Positions 1-7,076 of a stretch of DNA of 18,754 nt are shown here, piece by piece; position 1 is the first letter of the stretch, and each line of letters opens with the position of its first letter. The translations under genes were made by a program, and so were the position numbers. The stretch lies in NCBI GenBank assembly GCA_050184295.1, contig JBFXAM010000087.1, positions 1 to 18,754 of the forward strand. Direction: 5' to 3'. The notes under the pieces are model-generated. The model had not been told where the DNA came from, ran no database searches, and saw only the letters and a program-made list of their open reading frames with translations. Source of the DNA: JBFXAM01 sp050184295. Lineage in GTDB: Bacteria; Planctomycetota; Phycisphaerae; UBA1845; Fen-1342.

Positions 1-2183
1 GCGGAGCGGAACCGCAGCTCGCTTCGTCCGGCGACCTGGATCGTCCGGGCGCTCTCGCTCATTTCGATGCGCGGCCCGGCGACGATGTAAGGCGACGCGC
101 GCACGCGCGCGGGCCGTGCGGCGTCGCCGGCGATCACGGCGCGATCGAGCTGGTTGTCCGCGGTGAAGGTGGCGTCGAGCGTCGCGCCGCGCGCGCCGAC
201 GCGGTTTCGCGGGTCGTCGAGCACGGCGCCGTCCTCGACGTGCAACGAGCGAATCACGAACGCCGGTCCCGACGCGCGCCCGCTCGCGGGAGGCGGTGCG
301 TCGAGCTGTGCCCGCACGCGCCCGCCGCGAAGCGACGACTGCTGCTGTTCGATGACGACGTTGCCGAACGCGTCGACCGCGCGCGGATAGACCTCGCCGG
401 AATCGCTCCGCGCAAATTCGAGGCGCAGCTCGACGCATTCGAGCCGCTCGTCGCGCGCCTGAAGCACCGCGCCGCCGGAGGCGACGGCGCTGCGCAGCGC
501 GGCTTCGAGCGAATCGTCGGGCGCGTCCTTGTGAAACGCGGTGTCGAGGCGGTGGGTGCGCAGCGTCTGGTCGCCGAGATCGACCACCACCGAGCCGACG
601 AAAGTTGCGCCGCGCAGGCCGGCGAAGCCGAGCGCGTCGGCCGCGGACCGGGCATTGGCCGGAGGCGTTTTGCCCGTTGCGGCGCTGGGTGCGGCGGTTG
701 CGTCGGCGTGGGCAAGCGCCGCGTCAGCGGGGGCGGCGCCCGGATCGACCGCCGGCGAATCGGCGGCCGGCGTGCTCGGGTCGATGTGGAGCTCGGCCCA
801 CTGGGTCGCGTGGATGGCGAAGCTGCGCGTTGCACCCGTGTTTCCGGCGCGGCGCGATTCGAGCCGCACGTCGCCGATGAGCTTGACGATGTCGCGGGTG
901 CGATCGACGTAGATGCTGCCGGCGCGGGCGGTGAGATCGGCGCGCAACGTCATGTCGACTGCGCCGCCGTGGGGGGCGTAGAGCCAGATTTGTCCGCTGT
1001 CCTCGTAGTATTCGAGCCGCCCGCAGCGGATCGAGCCGTCGCCGCGGTTCAGGACGACCGGGTTTCCGCTGGCTTCGAGTCGCCGGCGATTCCGGTCGCC
1101 GCGGGCCGGGCTGCTGGACGGGCCGAGCCGGAGCGGTCCGCTCCAGGCGACGACGAGCCGTTCGCGCGACTCGCGCGGCTGGGTGGACGCGACGCGGTCG
1201 CGGCGCGCGCCGAGCAGGTCGCGCGCCCCGCCGCCGACATCGAACGTCAGTCGCAGCTCGTCGGCGACGAGTTCTCCGAGCGATTGCTCGCCGCGCCGGT
1301 GCGTGGCGCGAACCCCGCCGCTGAGGGTGCAGGCATACGCGGTCGCGCCGCCGCGCTGGGTGCGGCCCGCGGCTCGGCGTGGCCGGTCGGCGCCGGCGGT
1401 CGGCGGGGTCGAAATCTCGGAAGGCGGAACCCGGGTTGCAGAGTCGGTGTCCGGGGCGGGTCGCTCGCCGAGGAGCCCGCCGGCGCCGAAGATCACGAGC
1501 CGTTCGCCGCGGGCGATCTCGAGCGATTCGACCTGGTTGTCGGCCTGGTTCCAGACGAGGTCGAGTCCCTCGCCGACGATCTCAAAGTCGCGGCTTTCGA
1601 GCTGGATGCGGTCGCGGGTGCGCAGCATGCCGAGTTGGAGGTCGAATTCGAGCCGGTCCATCGTAATGATGATGCGCTCGTCGTCGGCAGGCTGCGTGGA
1701 GGCGGGCGCGTCGATCGCGCCTTCGCGATCGCGATCGATGACGATGCGTGCGCCGCCGCGGAGCCACCCGTGCTGCGGGCGCATGCGCGTGTTCTGGACG
1801 CGATCGACGGCGAGTTGGCCGGCGTCGGCCGTGATGGTCGCGATCAATCCGCTCGGCAGGCGCATGGCGAGTTCGGGCTTCTTGACGGCGATTTCGTTCT
1901 TGGTTCCAGGGACGCTCGACCACTCTTCGCACCGCACACGGTCGGTCGGTCGGCCGGTGTGCGGGTCGTAGACGGTGAAGATGATCTGCCCGCCCGGAGG
2001 CACCTCGACCGCGCCGACGCGCAGGCTGCCGTCCGCGCCCGGCGGATGCGCGACGGGCAGCCCCTCGAACGCCGCGCCGCGCTCGCGCTCGGGCGGCGCC
2101 GGGTCGACAACCAGTTGGCGATAGCCGAGAAACAGGGCCAGGAGAATCGCGGCGGTCGAGATCGTAAGAACGGCTGTCCGCAT
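1..2183 (-). CDS. Large LptC/LptA (OstA)-like LPS-transport protein, partial at its C-terminus
   Basis: The reading frame opens at ATG 2183 and stays open to the window edge, giving at least 727 residues with the end missing. A single membrane segment lies at about residues 4-26 and leaves the rest outside the inner membrane, as in LptC. The remainder is rich in short beta-strand segments that alternate polar residues and read like repeated OstA/LptA/LptC jelly-roll units, for example about residues 115-150, 175-232, 345-445, and further units toward the edge. Unstructured Ala/Pro/Arg linkers separate them. LptC is normally about 190 residues and LptA about 185, so this would be a much enlarged or fused version. 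It lies 94 bp downstream of kdsC on the same strand, as lptC follows kdsC in Escherichia coli, which is the best support for a role in moving LPS across the periplasm. No strong Shine-Dalgarno sequence precedes the ATG. The family call is by fold-like pattern and context, not by a diagnostic motif. Confidence 0.62.
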   Translation of the reverse strand, partial: MRTAVLTISTAAILLALFLGYRQLVVDPAPPERERGAAFEGLPVAHPPGADGSLRVGAVEVPPGGQIIFTVYDPHTGRPTDRVRCEEWSSVPGTKNEIAVKKPELAMRLPSGLIATITADAGQLAVDRVQNTRMRPQHGWLRGGARIVIDRDREGAIDAPASTQPADDERIIITMDRLEFDLQLGMLRTRDRIQLESRDFEIVGEGLDLVWNQADNQVESLEIARGERLVIFGAGGLLGERPAPDTDSATRVPPSEISTPPTAGADRPRRAAGRTQRGGATAYACTLSGGVRATHRRGEQSLGELVADELRLTFDVGGGARDLLGARRDRVASTQPRESRERLVVAWSGPLRLGPSSSPARGDRNRRRLEASGNPVVLNRGDGSIRCGRLEYYEDSGQIWLYAPHGGAVDMTLRADLTARAGSIYVDRTRDIVKLIGDVRLESRRAGNTGATRSFAIHATQWAELHIDPSTPAADSPAVDPGAAPADAALAHADATAAPSAATGKTPPANARSAADALGFAGLRGATFVGSVVVDLGDQTLRTHRLDTAFHKDAPDDSLEAALRSAVASGGAVLQARDERLECVELRLEFARSDSGEVYPRAVDAFGNVVIEQQQSSLRGGRVRAQLDAPPPASGRASGPAFVIRSLHVEDGAVLDDPRNRVGARGATLDATFTADNQLDRAVIAGDAARPARVRASPYIVAGPRIEMSESARTIQVAGRSELRFRS

Positions 2184-2277
2184 CGTTGATTACCGTTGGG
2201 CCTCAAGGTCTTCGGCGTCTATCGATCGCGCGTCGGTGTCGCGGCGGCGACTGTCGGATGGCGAGCGACGCCGGTCG

Positions 2278-2793
2278 TCAGCTCGCCGCCTGAGCATCGT
2301 AGTGTGCCTCGACCGCGCTCCAGCGGCCGTCGCGCCGCATCAGCCACTCGATCGCCTCGCGCACGGCGCCGTCGCCGCCGCGCGCCTGCGTGACCAGCCG
2401 GGCGGCGCGTTTCACTGCGTCGACGGCGTTGACGACCGCGATCGGGAAGCCGCAGTTTCGCAGCATCGGGAGGTCGGGCAGGTCGTCGCCGACCACGGCG
2501 ACATCGGACAGCGCGATGCCGAGTTCGCCGGCGAGCCGGCGCAGGTCGCGCAGCTTGTCGTCGCTGCCCTGCACGACGTGGCGGATGTCGAGTTCGCGCG
2601 CGCGGTGCGCGACGCCGTGCGACTTCTTTCCGGTGATGATCGCCGCGGCGCCGCCGAGCTTCTGAAACCAGCGGATCGCAAAGCCGTCGTGTACGTGGAA
2701 GGCGCGGGTCGGTGCTCCGTCGTCGTGGACGTGGATGCGCCCGTCGGTGAGCACGCCGTCGACGTCGAGACACAACAGCCGAACCTCGCTCAT
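2278..2793 (-). CDS. kdsC: 3-deoxy-D-manno-octulosonate 8-phosphate phosphatase (KdsC, HAD superfamily)
   Basis: This 171-residue protein has the compact HAD phosphatase layout of KdsC/YrbI. Motif I is LCLDVDGVLTDG at residues 7-18, with nucleophile and acid/base Asp10 and Asp12. Motif II is the Thr in IITGKKS (52-58), motif III Lys80 in QGSDDKL, and motif IV GDDLPDLPML (102-111). The length matches the family, which hydrolyses Kdo-8-phosphate to Kdo in the cytoplasm for the LPS inner core. I chose ATG 2793 because the homology begins there. A longer version from 2895 would start inside a likely -10 box and adds a basic, low-complexity leader. The downstream partner is the Lpt-like gene, so the pair looks like an LPS operon. 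A related HAD phosphatase acting on another acylneuraminate or Kdo-like sugar phosphate cannot be excluded. Confidence 0.9.
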   Translation of the reverse strand: MSEVRLLCLDVDGVLTDGRIHVHDDGAPTRAFHVHDGFAIRWFQKLGGAAAIITGKKSHGVAHRARELDIRHVVQGSDDKLRDLRRLAGELGIALSDVAVVGDDLPDLPMLRNCGFPIAVVNAVDAVKRAARLVTQARGGDGAVREAIEWLMRRDGRWSAVEAHYDAQAAS

Positions 2794-2890
2794 GCCGGAG
2801 ACCCGCTCCCGCCGCCGGGCTGTCGCGGCGCCGGTCCGAAGCAGGAAGCGCTTCATACAGCCCATCGGCGCAGCCACCCGGGACGCTACG

Positions 2891-2896
2891 ATCATA
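2891..2896 (-). promoter_or_regulatory. Possible -10 box for kdsC
   Basis: On the minus strand positions 2896-2891 read TATGAT, five of six matches to the sigma70 -10 consensus in a very GC-rich background. It lies about 98 bp upstream of the kdsC ATG. No good -35 hexamer is visible at 16-18 bp, so this is only a candidate. Confidence 0.3.
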
Positions 2897-3097
2897 GCCG
2901 AAAAGGCGCAGCGGCGACGGTCCGAAGTCGGCGTCGCAGGTCGGCTTGGCGCATTCCGGCGGCGGTTCGCGGTTTCGCCCGCCGCCGGACGCCGCGGGTT
3001 CTAGCGCGCGGCGCGCCGATCTGAACTCCGTGCGCCGAGCACGGGGCTGGCCCGCCGTTTGGCGCGGCGGGTTCGGATCCACGTTGTCGCAAGTCGC

Positions 3098-3105
3098 AAG
3101 GAGAG
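3098..3105 (+). promoter_or_regulatory. Ribosome binding site that fixes the start of the metallo-hydrolase
   Basis: AAGGAGAG lies 3 bp before ATG 3109 and is the only good Shine-Dalgarno in the area. It supports the long N-terminus of the protein even though its first 45 residues are low complexity. Confidence 0.6.
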
Positions 3106-3108
3106 TGG

Positions 3109-4077
3109 ATGGCTGCCAGCGATCCCGCGACCCCGCGCGGTAGTGCGCCCGAGTCCGTTCCGCGGCGCGGCGTATCCCCCGGAAGCGGTGCGCCCGCTGC
3201 TGCCCACGCGCACGGCGCACCCGACTCCAGCGCGCGCCGCGTCGATCTCGGCGACTGCGTGATCACGGTGCTGCGCGCGGGGAGCCTGCGACTGGATGGC
3301 GGCGCGATGTTCGGGATCATTCCGAAGGCGCTCTGGAGCCGGCGCACGCCCGCCGACGGAGAGAATCGGATTTCCCTGGCGTGCAATAGCGTGCTGGTCG
3401 AGTGGCCGCGGAGCGGGCGGCGCGCACTGGTTGAGACCGGTCACGGCGACAAGTACAACGAGAAAGACGTGCGCATCTTCGCGATCGATCCGCGCCGCTG
3501 GCTGGCCGACGCGCTGCGGGCGGCGGACGTCGGGCCGGAGTCGATCGAAGACGTGATTCTCACCCACCTGCACTTCGATCACGCGGGCGGGTTGACGCGG
3601 CGCGAGGCGGATCGGGTCGTGCCGACGCTTCCGCGCGCCGCGGTTCACGTCCAGCGGCGCGAGTTCGACGACGCGCGCGCCAACTTCGGCATCATGACCA
3701 ACACCTATCGCGAGGAGAACTTCTTGCCGCTCGACGCCTCGGGCGCGTGGCGGCTGCACGAAGGCGCGAAAGCGGCGTGCGAAGGCGTCACGCTGCGGCC
3801 GACGCCGGGGCACACGCGCGGGCACCAGTCGGTCGTGATCGCGGGGGCGAATCGCACGGCGGTGTTTGTCGGCGATGTGATGCCCACGCGTCAGCACGTC
3901 GGTCGCCCGTACAACATGGGCTATGACCTGTTGCCGCTCGACAACGCCGAGACCAAGCGACGGTTGCTGTCGGAGGCGGCGGAGCGCGACTGGCTGCTGA
4001 TTCTCGATCACGAGCCGGAGTCGCCGCTGGTGCGCGTGGTGCGCGACGGCGCGTGGTTCGCGCTGGAGCCGGTGTAG
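3109..4077 (+). CDS. Metallo-beta-lactamase-fold hydrolase, lactonase-like
   Basis: The 322-residue product carries the complete metal-binding set of the MBL superfamily: THLHFDH at residues 152-158 (His153, His155, Asp157, His158), His235 in the PGHTRGH motif, Asp256 in GDVMPT and His301 in LDHEP. This predicts a dinuclear zinc hydrolase of the AHL-lactonase/glyoxalase-II-like branch acting on an ester, lactone or thioester; the substrate cannot be told. Residues 1-45 are Ala/Pro/Ser/Arg-rich without a hydrophobic core, so I see no signal peptide and expect a cytoplasmic enzyme with a disordered N-terminal extension. The start is supported by a strong ribosome binding site. It stands 98 bp before the next gene on the same strand and has no obvious functional partner. 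Length is slightly above the usual 250-300 residues because of the extension. Confidence 0.85.
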   Translation: MAASDPATPRGSAPESVPRRGVSPGSGAPAAAHAHGAPDSSARRVDLGDCVITVLRAGSLRLDGGAMFGIIPKALWSRRTPADGENRISLACNSVLVEWPRSGRRALVETGHGDKYNEKDVRIFAIDPRRWLADALRAADVGPESIEDVILTHLHFDHAGGLTRREADRVVPTLPRAAVHVQRREFDDARANFGIMTNTYREENFLPLDASGAWRLHEGAKAACEGVTLRPTPGHTRGHQSVVIAGANRTAVFVGDVMPTRQHVGRPYNMGYDLLPLDNAETKRRLLSEAAERDWLLILDHEPESPLVRVVRDGAWFALEPV

Positions 4078-4129
4078 CCGGGGACTCGCGATCCGCCGGC
4101 GGACGCCGTCGTTGCCGGGCGGCGCTTGT

Positions 4130-4135
4130 TATGAT
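4130..4135 (+). promoter_or_regulatory. Possible -10 box for the toroid-repeat gene
   Basis: TATGAT lies 40 bp before ATG 4176 and matches five of six consensus bases. A -35 hexamer at the usual distance is not clear. If used, transcription would begin near 4142, which would exclude the two upstream in-frame ATGs (4131 and 4134) as starts. Confidence 0.3.
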
Positions 4136-4175
4136 GGAGTCGAAATCGTGTTCGTATTCGACCGGAGCAATCTGC

Positions 4176-5414
4176 ATGCACCGTATCGCGATCTTCGCCG
4201 CATTCTCGCTCGCCTTGACCTCGCTGGGCCGGGCCGCGTCCGCCGCACCGTCGGTGGAGGAGCTGATCCGCGTCGGCGTGGAGCAACTGATCGCGATGCA
4301 GGAATCGGACGGCGCTTGGCCATATGAAGGCGTGTATCGCGTCGCGGGGCAGATTCCGATCGGCTATCGCGTCGGGGGCACGGCGATCGTTTGTCAGACG
4401 CTGTTGGCGGCGGCGCCGGAAGATGCGGCGGCACGGGCGGCGATCGAGCGCGGCGTGGAGTTTGTGCTATCGCAGCTCGACGACGAGCGCATGACGCCGA
4501 GCACGAAGGACGCATATGACGTGCGCGTGTGGGGACACTGCTACGCGCTGGAGCTGTTCTGTCGCCTGCGGGCGGCCGACCGGATGGGCCGGCACGCCGA
4601 CGCGATTCGGCCGTGGTTCTCAAAGCTTGTGGAGGCGCTGATCACGGAGGAGCTGAAGGGCGGCGGGTGGAACTACGCCAACCGCAGGGCGCATGCGGCG
4701 TTTGTCACCGCGCCGGTGACGCAGACGTTGCTATTGGCGCGCGAGCAGGGCGAGCAGGTTCCCGACGAGGTGCTGCTGCGCGCCCGCCGGGCGCTGACCA
4801 GGAGCCGCTTTGAGGATGGCGCGTATCTCTATAGCGGGGTGCGGCGCGAGGGGCAGGGAGCAGGGGACCGGGAACCGGGAACAGACGCGGAAGAGCGTCA
4901 CGCCGATTCGCGGTCCAATGTCCAGAGTCCAATTCCCAAAGTCCCCGCGACGCGACCCACGACGCGCCCCGCGCGCCCGGCACGCACGGCGGCACTGCCC
5001 GGCAGCATCGCCCGCTCGGCCATCTGCGAATCGACGCTACTGCTGCTCGACGGCGGCTCGGCCGACAGCGTCCAGCGCGCCGTCGATGCATTCCACGCGC
5101 ACTGGGACGAGTTGGAGAAGCGCCGCGGGAAGACCGGCACGCACGCAGGGCCGTATGGCATCGCACCATACTACTTCTATTACGGGCATCGCTATGCGGC
5201 CCAGGCGATCCAGATGTTGCCGGAGAACGACCGCGCCCGCGAGCGCGCCAGGATGCTGGATGTGATTCTGCGCACGCGCGCCGACGACGGCACCTGGAAC
5301 GACCGCGTCTTCCCCCGCTCACGCAACTACGGCACGGCGATGATCGTGCTGGCGCTGCTCGGCGACCGCGCGCCGCTCCCGCCGGCGCTCAACGCGCTGC
5401 CCGCGGGGCGCTGA
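4176..5414 (+). CDS. Secreted prenyltransferase/squalene-oxidase-repeat (alpha-toroid) protein
   Basis: The 412-residue product begins with a signal peptide (residues 1-23, hydrophobic FAAFSLALTSLG, cleavage likely after Ala-Ser-Ala). The mature part repeats the QxxDGxW-like turns of alpha/alpha-toroid proteins: QESDGAWPYEG (42-52), GGGWNYANR (162-170), FEDGAYLYSG (212-221) and ADDGTWND (369-376). Between them are helices typical of the squalene cyclase/prenyltransferase fold. I see no DxDD acid motif of squalene-hopene cyclases, so a substrate-binding or scaffolding role is as likely as catalysis. Such secreted toroid proteins are frequent in planctomycetes and mostly uncharacterised. ATG 4176 was chosen for the GGAG 8 bp upstream and the signal peptide. 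Residues about 225-272 form a low-complexity insertion between repeats whose DNA resembles intergenic repeat DNA. The gene stands alone downstream of the MBL gene. Confidence 0.75.
   Translation: MHRIAIFAAFSLALTSLGRAASAAPSVEELIRVGVEQLIAMQESDGAWPYEGVYRVAGQIPIGYRVGGTAIVCQTLLAAAPEDAAARAAIERGVEFVLSQLDDERMTPSTKDAYDVRVWGHCYALELFCRLRAADRMGRHADAIRPWFSKLVEALITEELKGGGWNYANRRAHAAFVTAPVTQTLLLAREQGEQVPDEVLLRARRALTRSRFEDGAYLYSGVRREGQGAGDREPGTDAEERHADSRSNVQSPIPKVPATRPTTRPARPARTAALPGSIARSAICESTLLLLDGGSADSVQRAVDAFHAHWDELEKRRGKTGTHAGPYGIAPYYFYYGHRYAAQAIQMLPENDRARERARMLDVILRTRADDGTWNDRVFPRSRNYGTAMIVLALLGDRAPLPPALNALPAGR
4848..4953 (+). repeat. Low-complexity repeat DNA inside the toroid gene
   Basis: This stretch combines G-rich degenerate units (CAGGGAGCAGGGGACC, then GGGAACCGGGAAC) with a C-rich series of GTCCAAT/GTCCAGA/GTCCAAT/CCCAAAGTCCC units. 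Its composition is unlike the surrounding codons. It encodes residues about 225-259, remains in frame, and sits at a loop between toroid repeats, next to a Thr/Arg/Pro-rich linker. Confidence 0.5.
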
Positions 5415-5532
5415 CGGCACCTTGAATTCGCGACCCGGCGCCACGCCACGCGGCAGGGTTGAGTTTCCCAGACGCGTGCGGCGGGCGTGTTCTGCGTGTA
5501 ATTGCTCATTCCGACCTGCACCATCGCCCCGC

Positions 5533-5616
5533 TGACCCAGTCATCTCCGTCGTTCCAGCCGTCGTAGCAAGTAGCAAGTGGCAAGTAGGGCAGGTCGCGG
5601 CAGTCTGCGACCTGCC
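5533..5616. repeat. Intergenic direct repeat, copy 1
   Basis: It begins TGACCCAGTCATCTCCGTCG, continues through CAGCCGTCGTAGCAAG, and ends with the hairpin GGCAGGTCGC–8 nt–GCGACCTGCC (arms 5589-5598 and 5607-5616). Copy 2 at 5769-5838 is nearly identical. Copy 1 carries three heptamers (TAGCAAG, TAGCAAG, TGGCAAG; 5565-5585) where copy 2 has one, a 14 bp length difference that suggests slippage. Confidence 0.85.
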
Positions 5617-5662
5617 GCTCGGGTCCGTTTGTGAAATCAGCTCGGGTCCGTTTGCGAAATCG
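5617..5662. repeat. Tandem duplication of a 23 bp unit
   Basis: Two adjacent units, 5617-5639 and 5640-5662, each start GCTCGGGTCCGTTTG and differ at two positions. They directly follow the first hairpin repeat. Confidence 0.8.
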
Positions 5663-5664
5663 GC

Positions 5665-5727
5665 GGCAGGTCGGTCCGCGTGGCATACGCGCGCGATCGA
5701 CGTATTGCCCGCGCGGACCGACCTGCC
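5665..5727. repeat. Perfect 16 bp inverted repeat
   Basis: GGCAGGTCGGTCCGCG at 5665-5680 is the exact reverse complement of 5712-5727, around a 31 nt centre that itself has partial dyad symmetry. The outer bases (GGCAGGTCG) are shared with the smaller hairpins at 5589-5616 and 5811-5838, so all three look like members of one REP-like family. Confidence 0.8.
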
Positions 5728-5768
5728 CTACCTGCTGCTGCTGCCCTTCCTGGAACCTGGTGCTGCCC

Positions 5769-5838
5769 TGACCCAGTCATCTCCGTCGTTCCAGCCGTCG
5801 TAGCAAGTAGGGCAGGTCGCGGCAGTCTGCGACCTGCT
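5769..5838. repeat. Intergenic direct repeat, copy 2
   Basis: This is the second copy of the repeat at 5533-5616, again ending in the GGCAGGTCGC/GCGACCTGC hairpin (5811-5820 with 5829-5838; last base pair mismatched). It has a single TAGCAAG heptamer. Confidence 0.85.
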
Positions 5839-5958
5839 CTACCTGCCGCGCGCGGAGTGACAGGAGCGCTGCGTACGACTCCGGCGGCGCCGCGCGTGCG
5901 CGTTCCGTCGCACGGGACTTCGCGCCCTGCACGGTGGGTCAACGCGCAGAGCTTCCGC

Positions 5959-5983
5959 GCGCACATGCGGACGGCATGTGCGC
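5959..5983. repeat. Perfect 10 bp hairpin with 5 nt loop
   Basis: GCGCACATGC (5959-5968) pairs perfectly with GCATGTGCGC (5974-5983). Its sequence is unrelated to the GGCAGGTCG family. There is no following T-run, so a role as a terminator is not indicated. Confidence 0.6.
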
Positions 5984-6074
5984 ATCCGCGGGTCTTTCGC
6001 GAACACCCGCAACACCCCGGCGCGACTCTGCGGAGCGCCCGGCTTTCGCGCTCCCGTTACGCCGACAGACCCCC

Positions 6075-6080
6075 TAGAAT
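6075..6080 (+). promoter_or_regulatory. Possible -10 box for the thioredoxin-like/ltaE operon
   Basis: TAGAAT, five of six matches to TATAAT, is an AT-rich spot in a GC-rich gap 43 bp before ATG 6123. No recognisable -35 lies 16-18 bp upstream. Confidence 0.35.
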
Positions 6081-6122
6081 AGTCCGGGCGTACGAGCCGT
6101 CCGGAACGGCGGGAGATTCACC

Positions 6123-7076
6123 ATGCGAAGACGATTTGCGGCGGCGAGCCGGGTGCTCGCGCCGGCGTTGATCCTGATCTGCGGCGTGACGGCTGCGGAG
6201 GCGCAGGAGCGCCTGCGCTGGGGCAACGACGTCGAAGCCGGCGTCGCGACCGCCAAGCGGACGATGAAGCCGCTGATGTTCTACGTCACGCGCGCCAGCG
6301 ACCGGCGCGACGAGGATCTGGAGCGTGATCAGAAGCGGGCGTTCAACGACGCGCGGGTCGCCGAGACCGCGAAGCGCTTCGTCTGCGTACAGATGTCATC
6401 GAGCCAGCACCGCGAGATGCTCGACCGCTGGAAGCAGCCGCGCGACTACTACATGTACGTGCTCTTTGCGACGCCGGAGGGCGACTTGCTGGGCCAGCTC
6501 GGCGCCATGGACGTGACGAGCGCCGAGGCGTTCACGCGGAAGATGGTGACGGTGTTTCGGCAGTATCGCAAACAGATCTATGACCAGCAGGTGAAGGAGA
6601 AGGTGACAAGCGGGAAGGCGACGCCCGGGGAGCTCAAGAAGGCGCTCGACTTTGTTCGCGAGATGGCGGTGATTGAAGCCGATGCGGACCTCGTAAAGCT
6701 GCTCGACGCGAAGGGCGTGGAGGATCGGCAGAAGGCGCAGATTTACGACACGCTGGCATTTCTGGCGACGAAGCCGGCGACGGCGGCGCTCTTCGATCGT
6801 GCGAAGGCCGGCGACGCGGCCGCCGCCAAGGCGCTCAACGGCGCCGAGCCGGGCGCCGCGGAGCACCTGATGGCGGCGCTCGACGAGGATGATCCGGCGG
6901 CGGTGCGGACGGCGTACGAGGCGGTGGCGAAGATGTGCCGCGTGAAGGACATCAAGCCGGCGCGGTTCTTCGAAAACAGCAACGAGCGGCTCGTGAAGGA
7001 AGAGCTCCAACGCGTCAAGAAGCACGCCGAGCGCGTCGTCAAGCGCTGGAAGGAGCAGTATGAAGAGTATCGTTGA
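6123..7076 (+). CDS. Secreted thioredoxin-like protein lacking the CxxC motif
   Basis: The 317-residue product has a signal peptide at residues 1-27 (cleavage likely after Ala-Glu-Ala). The next 100 residues follow the pattern of thioredoxin-fold DUF255/thioredoxin_7-like domains: RWGNDVEAGVATAKRTMKPLMFYV (32-55, Ala-Lys then Lys-Pro before a hydrophobic strand), AFNDARVAETAKRFVCVQM (73-91) and a third strand YMYVLFATPEGDLLGQLG (110-127). The active-site cysteines expected after the first strand are absent (TRASDRRDED), so no redox chemistry is predicted. Residues 150-317 are helical and Lys/Glu/Ala-rich, ending in a likely coiled coil. GGGAG 7 bp before ATG 6123 supports the start. Its last 17 bp overlap the threonine aldolase gene, so the two are co-expressed, although no shared pathway is evident. 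Confidence 0.6.
   Translation: MRRRFAAASRVLAPALILICGVTAAEAQERLRWGNDVEAGVATAKRTMKPLMFYVTRASDRRDEDLERDQKRAFNDARVAETAKRFVCVQMSSSQHREMLDRWKQPRDYYMYVLFATPEGDLLGQLGAMDVTSAEAFTRKMVTVFRQYRKQIYDQQVKEKVTSGKATPGELKKALDFVREMAVIEADADLVKLLDAKGVEDRQKAQIYDTLAFLATKPATAALFDRAKAGDAAAAKALNGAEPGAAEHLMAALDEDDPAAVRTAYEAVAKMCRVKDIKPARFFENSNERLVKEELQRVKKHAERVVKRWKEQYEEYR

Larger units (their letters stand above)
2794..3108. other. Divergent intergenic region between kdsC and the metallo-hydrolase gene
   Basis: About 315 bp separate two genes transcribed away from each other, so the promoters of both should lie here. I can see the candidate minus-strand -10 (2891-2896) and the Shine-Dalgarno of the right-hand gene. 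No coding sequence, RNA gene or clear operator is apparent; open frames here are typical of GC-rich non-coding DNA. Confidence 0.5.
5415..6122. repeat. Repeat-rich intergenic region (708 bp) with duplicated palindromes
   Basis: No convincing gene is present. The region holds an approximately 70-84 bp direct repeat (5533-5616 and 5768-5838), a 23 bp tandem duplication, and several perfect hairpins, all described separately. On the minus strand about 5430-5570 encodes a stretch that looks more protein-like than its surroundings (WNDGDDWVSGAM) but it has no start and no extension, so at most it is a gene fragment. The last 60 bp hold the candidate promoter and ribosome binding site of the next gene. 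Confidence 0.65.

Noticed and set aside
240..2189. Long plus-strand open frame (649 codons)
   Set aside because: It lies antisense to the Lpt-like gene, is made mostly of Arg/Ala/Gly/Val with no recognisable domain, and is the kind of shadow frame expected in very GC-rich coding DNA.
2278..2895. Longer kdsC starting at 2895
   Set aside because: The added 34 residues lack similarity and the start would overlap the candidate -10 box; family length fits the 2793 start.
5533..5850. CRISPR array
   Set aside because: Only two long repeats plus a tandem pair with unequal spacing, no uniform spacers and no cas genes.
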